Shown here in pieces: positions 5,764 through 6,364 of a stretch of 6,364 nt of DNA (within the stretch, counting starts at the first letter, position 1; every line of letters starts with the position of its first letter). The stretch is from an uncultured Eubacterium sp. (GTDB taxonomy: Bacteria > Bacillota > Clostridia > Peptostreptococcales > Anaerovoracaceae): the NCBI GenBank assembly GCA_947367725.1, contig CANBFZ010000114.1, forward strand, positions 1 through 6,364, given 5' to 3'. Position numbers and translations under genes: made by a program. The notes beneath the pieces are model-generated. The model was not told where the DNA came from. It worked only from the letters and a program-made list of their open reading frames with translations, and ran no database searches.

Positions 5764-5843
5764 CGTTTCTGTCTAGCAATCACAGCAAATACTCCAAAGC
5801 ATGCTGCATGGATCCGATCCTAAAAACAACTGCATGGCAAAAC
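5764..5843. other. Non-coding stretch between the rsmD promoter and the SASP terminator
   Basis: The whole non-coding gap between rsmD and the SASP gene is 238 bases. These 80 bases show no ribosome binding site followed by a convincing frame; the only possible peptide on the minus strand is a 20-codon cysteine-containing frame without a ribosome binding site. The 8-base palindrome AGCATGCT is present but unremarkable. Confidence 0.5.
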
Positions 5844-5844
5844 G

Positions 5845-5883
5845 AAAAAGGACCATCTCAAAGTATATTGAGACAGCCCCTTC
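5845..5883 (-). terminator. Intrinsic terminator of the SASP gene
   Basis: On the minus strand a 16-pair stem including G-U pairs (5868-5883 with 5847-5862) closes a 5-base loop and runs into TTTTT (5845-5849). It begins about 25 bases after the SASP stop codon, so the short gene has its own transcript end and is not read through into rsmD by default. Confidence 0.88.
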
Positions 5884-5908
5884 TCCAGTGTGAGTTACAA
5901 CGTAATTG

Positions 5909-6112
5909 TTATTTTCCAGCTAACTGCTGTTCAGCCATTTCTACAAGCTTCTTAGTCATATAGCCACCTACATAACCATTCTGTCTTGCAGTCATGTTAC
6001 CTTTGTCAGCCTGTTCGTAGTTGGACAGACCCAGTTCGTTTGCAACCTCAGTCTTCAGGTTGTTTAATGCCGGTTTTACGTTGGCACTGTTTGTTTTCTG
6101 TTGTAAATTCAT
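5909..6112 (-). CDS. Alpha/beta-type small acid-soluble spore protein
   Basis: The 67-residue protein is an alpha/beta-type SASP, which coats and protects spore DNA (UV, heat, peroxide) and is degraded at germination by the GPR protease. Seen: the likely GPR cleavage region KTEVANELG (20-28; cut after the glutamate in the family) and the DNA-binding block TARQNGYVGG (41-50) followed by MTKKLVEMAE (52-61). The usual GGEMTK glutamate is a tyrosine here (position 51). The start is the ATG at 6112: AGGAGG lies eight bases upstream, and the GTG nine bases earlier overlaps that ribosome binding site, so it cannot be the true start. Length is normal for the family. The gene sits between recG and rsmD and has its own terminator; sigma-G control is expected for the family, but I could not fix a clean -10/-35 pair. 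Which numbered ssp gene it equals cannot be told. Confidence 0.97.
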   Translation of the reverse strand: MNLQQKTNSANVKPALNNLKTEVANELGLSNYEQADKGNMTARQNGYVGGYMTKKLVEMAEQQLAGK

Positions 6113-6119
6113 TTCTTTC

Positions 6120-6158
6120 ACCTCCTGTTTACGTTATTAATTTAACCCGACAGGAGAT
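6120..6158 (-). promoter_or_regulatory. SASP ribosome binding site with possible anti-Shine-Dalgarno pairing
   Basis: In the minus-strand transcript the sequence ACAGGAGGU (6120-6128), which holds the Shine-Dalgarno site, can pair with AUCUCCUGU (6150-6158) over nine positions including one G-U, with a 21-base loop. If the transcript begins upstream of 6158, the site could be masked. If the promoter lies inside the loop region, it could not. Confidence 0.4.
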
Positions 6159-6166
6159 TTCTATGT

Positions 6167-6192
6167 CTTGTAATTTTTGGATAAATTACAAG
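6167..6192. repeat. Inverted repeat over the recG stop codon
   Basis: CTTGTAATTT (6167-6176) and AAATTACAAG (6183-6192) form a perfect 10-base inverted repeat with a 6-base loop. The right arm contains the recG stop codon. The stem is AT-rich and is not followed by a T-run, so it would be a weak terminator; it could also be an operator site for the SASP promoter region that follows. Confidence 0.65.
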
Positions 6193-6364
6193 GAAAGGCG
6201 GATGTCCTCTCCGAACATCTTTTGGATTCGGATTTTTAGCTTCTGCAGACTGGGATCTTGCAGCGCAGGATCTTTTTTTATAATCTTTCTGGCCGCATCT
6301 TTCGCCTGCTCCAGCACATCGGCATGGCGTACCAAATCACTTAAATGCATCTCCGGCAATCCAT
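6186..6364 (-). CDS. recG: ATP-dependent DNA helicase RecG, C-terminal end (partial)
   Basis: The 58 residues that fit in the window, ending at the TAA at 6186-6188, match the tail of RecG, the branched-DNA helicase that regresses stalled replication forks and processes Holliday junctions. The segment begins with GLPEMHLSDLVRHADVLEQA (1-20 of the visible part), followed by the acidic-basic helix KDAARKIIKKDP and LQKLKIRI, the pattern of the RecG C-terminus after the helicase core. The gene is cut by the window edge; the first two window bases on this strand are the rest of a split codon. It lies upstream of the SASP gene and rsmD; recG followed by the rsmD-coaD block is a common arrangement in Clostridia. 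It is not interrupted as far as visible. Confidence 0.85.
   Translation of the reverse strand, partial: GLPEMHLSDLVRHADVLEQAKDAARKIIKKDPALQDPSLQKLKIRIQKMFGEDIRLSL

Noticed and set aside
5748..5963. A 71-codon plus-strand frame overlapping the SASP gene
   Set aside because: It is antisense to the spore protein and crosses its terminator; no ribosome binding site.
6113..6121. GTG start for the SASP gene at 6121
   Set aside because: The GTG overlaps the AGGAGG ribosome binding site itself; the ATG at 6112 is correctly spaced.
6129..6192. A sigma-G promoter for the SASP gene
   Set aside because: Two partial matches exist (CATAGAA near 6159-6165 and an ACATA/TAAATTA pair further down), but neither has a convincing pair of boxes.

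Overview
This window looks like a chromosomal segment of a spore-forming, low-to-moderate GC Firmicute, most likely in the class Clostridia. It carries an alpha/beta-type small acid-soluble spore protein, a YlbJ-like sporulation membrane protein, strong AGGAGG-type ribosome binding sites, and a gene order related to the Bacillus subtilis ylbH-ylbI-ylbJ-ylbM (rsmD-coaD-ylbJ-tmcAL) cluster. No transposase, phage gene, CRISPR array, tRNA or rRNA is visible. Read from the right edge, the minus strand carries the 3' end of recG, then the spore protein gene with its own terminator, then an rsmD-coaD-coiled-coil protein operon. This operon has a good sigma-A-type promoter upstream of rsmD and ends at a bidirectional terminator.

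Between that operon and ylbJ lies a two-gene unit on the plus strand: a LemA-family membrane protein followed by a DUF3137-type membrane protein. The pair has an extended -10 promoter and converges on the coaD operon at the shared terminator. It splits what is a continuous block in Bacillus (coaD-ylbJ). To its left, on the minus strand, are a short YlbJ-like membrane protein and tmcAL, the tRNA(Met) cytidine acetate ligase, at the left edge.

Most of the window is housekeeping: replication-fork repair (RecG), 16S rRNA methylation (RsmD), coenzyme A synthesis (CoaD), tRNA anticodon modification (TmcAL) and sporulation (SASP, YlbJ). The LemA/DUF3137 pair and the coiled-coil protein have no established function.

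The strongest unexplained signal is the 260-base gap between ylbJ and tmcAL. It holds a compact four-way-junction (cloverleaf) sequence at 1270-1334, a long bulged hairpin at 1347-1385 and another inverted repeat at 1218-1265. Two exact 12-base direct repeats at 1263-1274 and 1389-1400 bracket the cloverleaf and the bulged hairpin. This could be a small structured RNA, a leader element, or a small palindromic mobile or repetitive element. The sequence alone does not decide between these.
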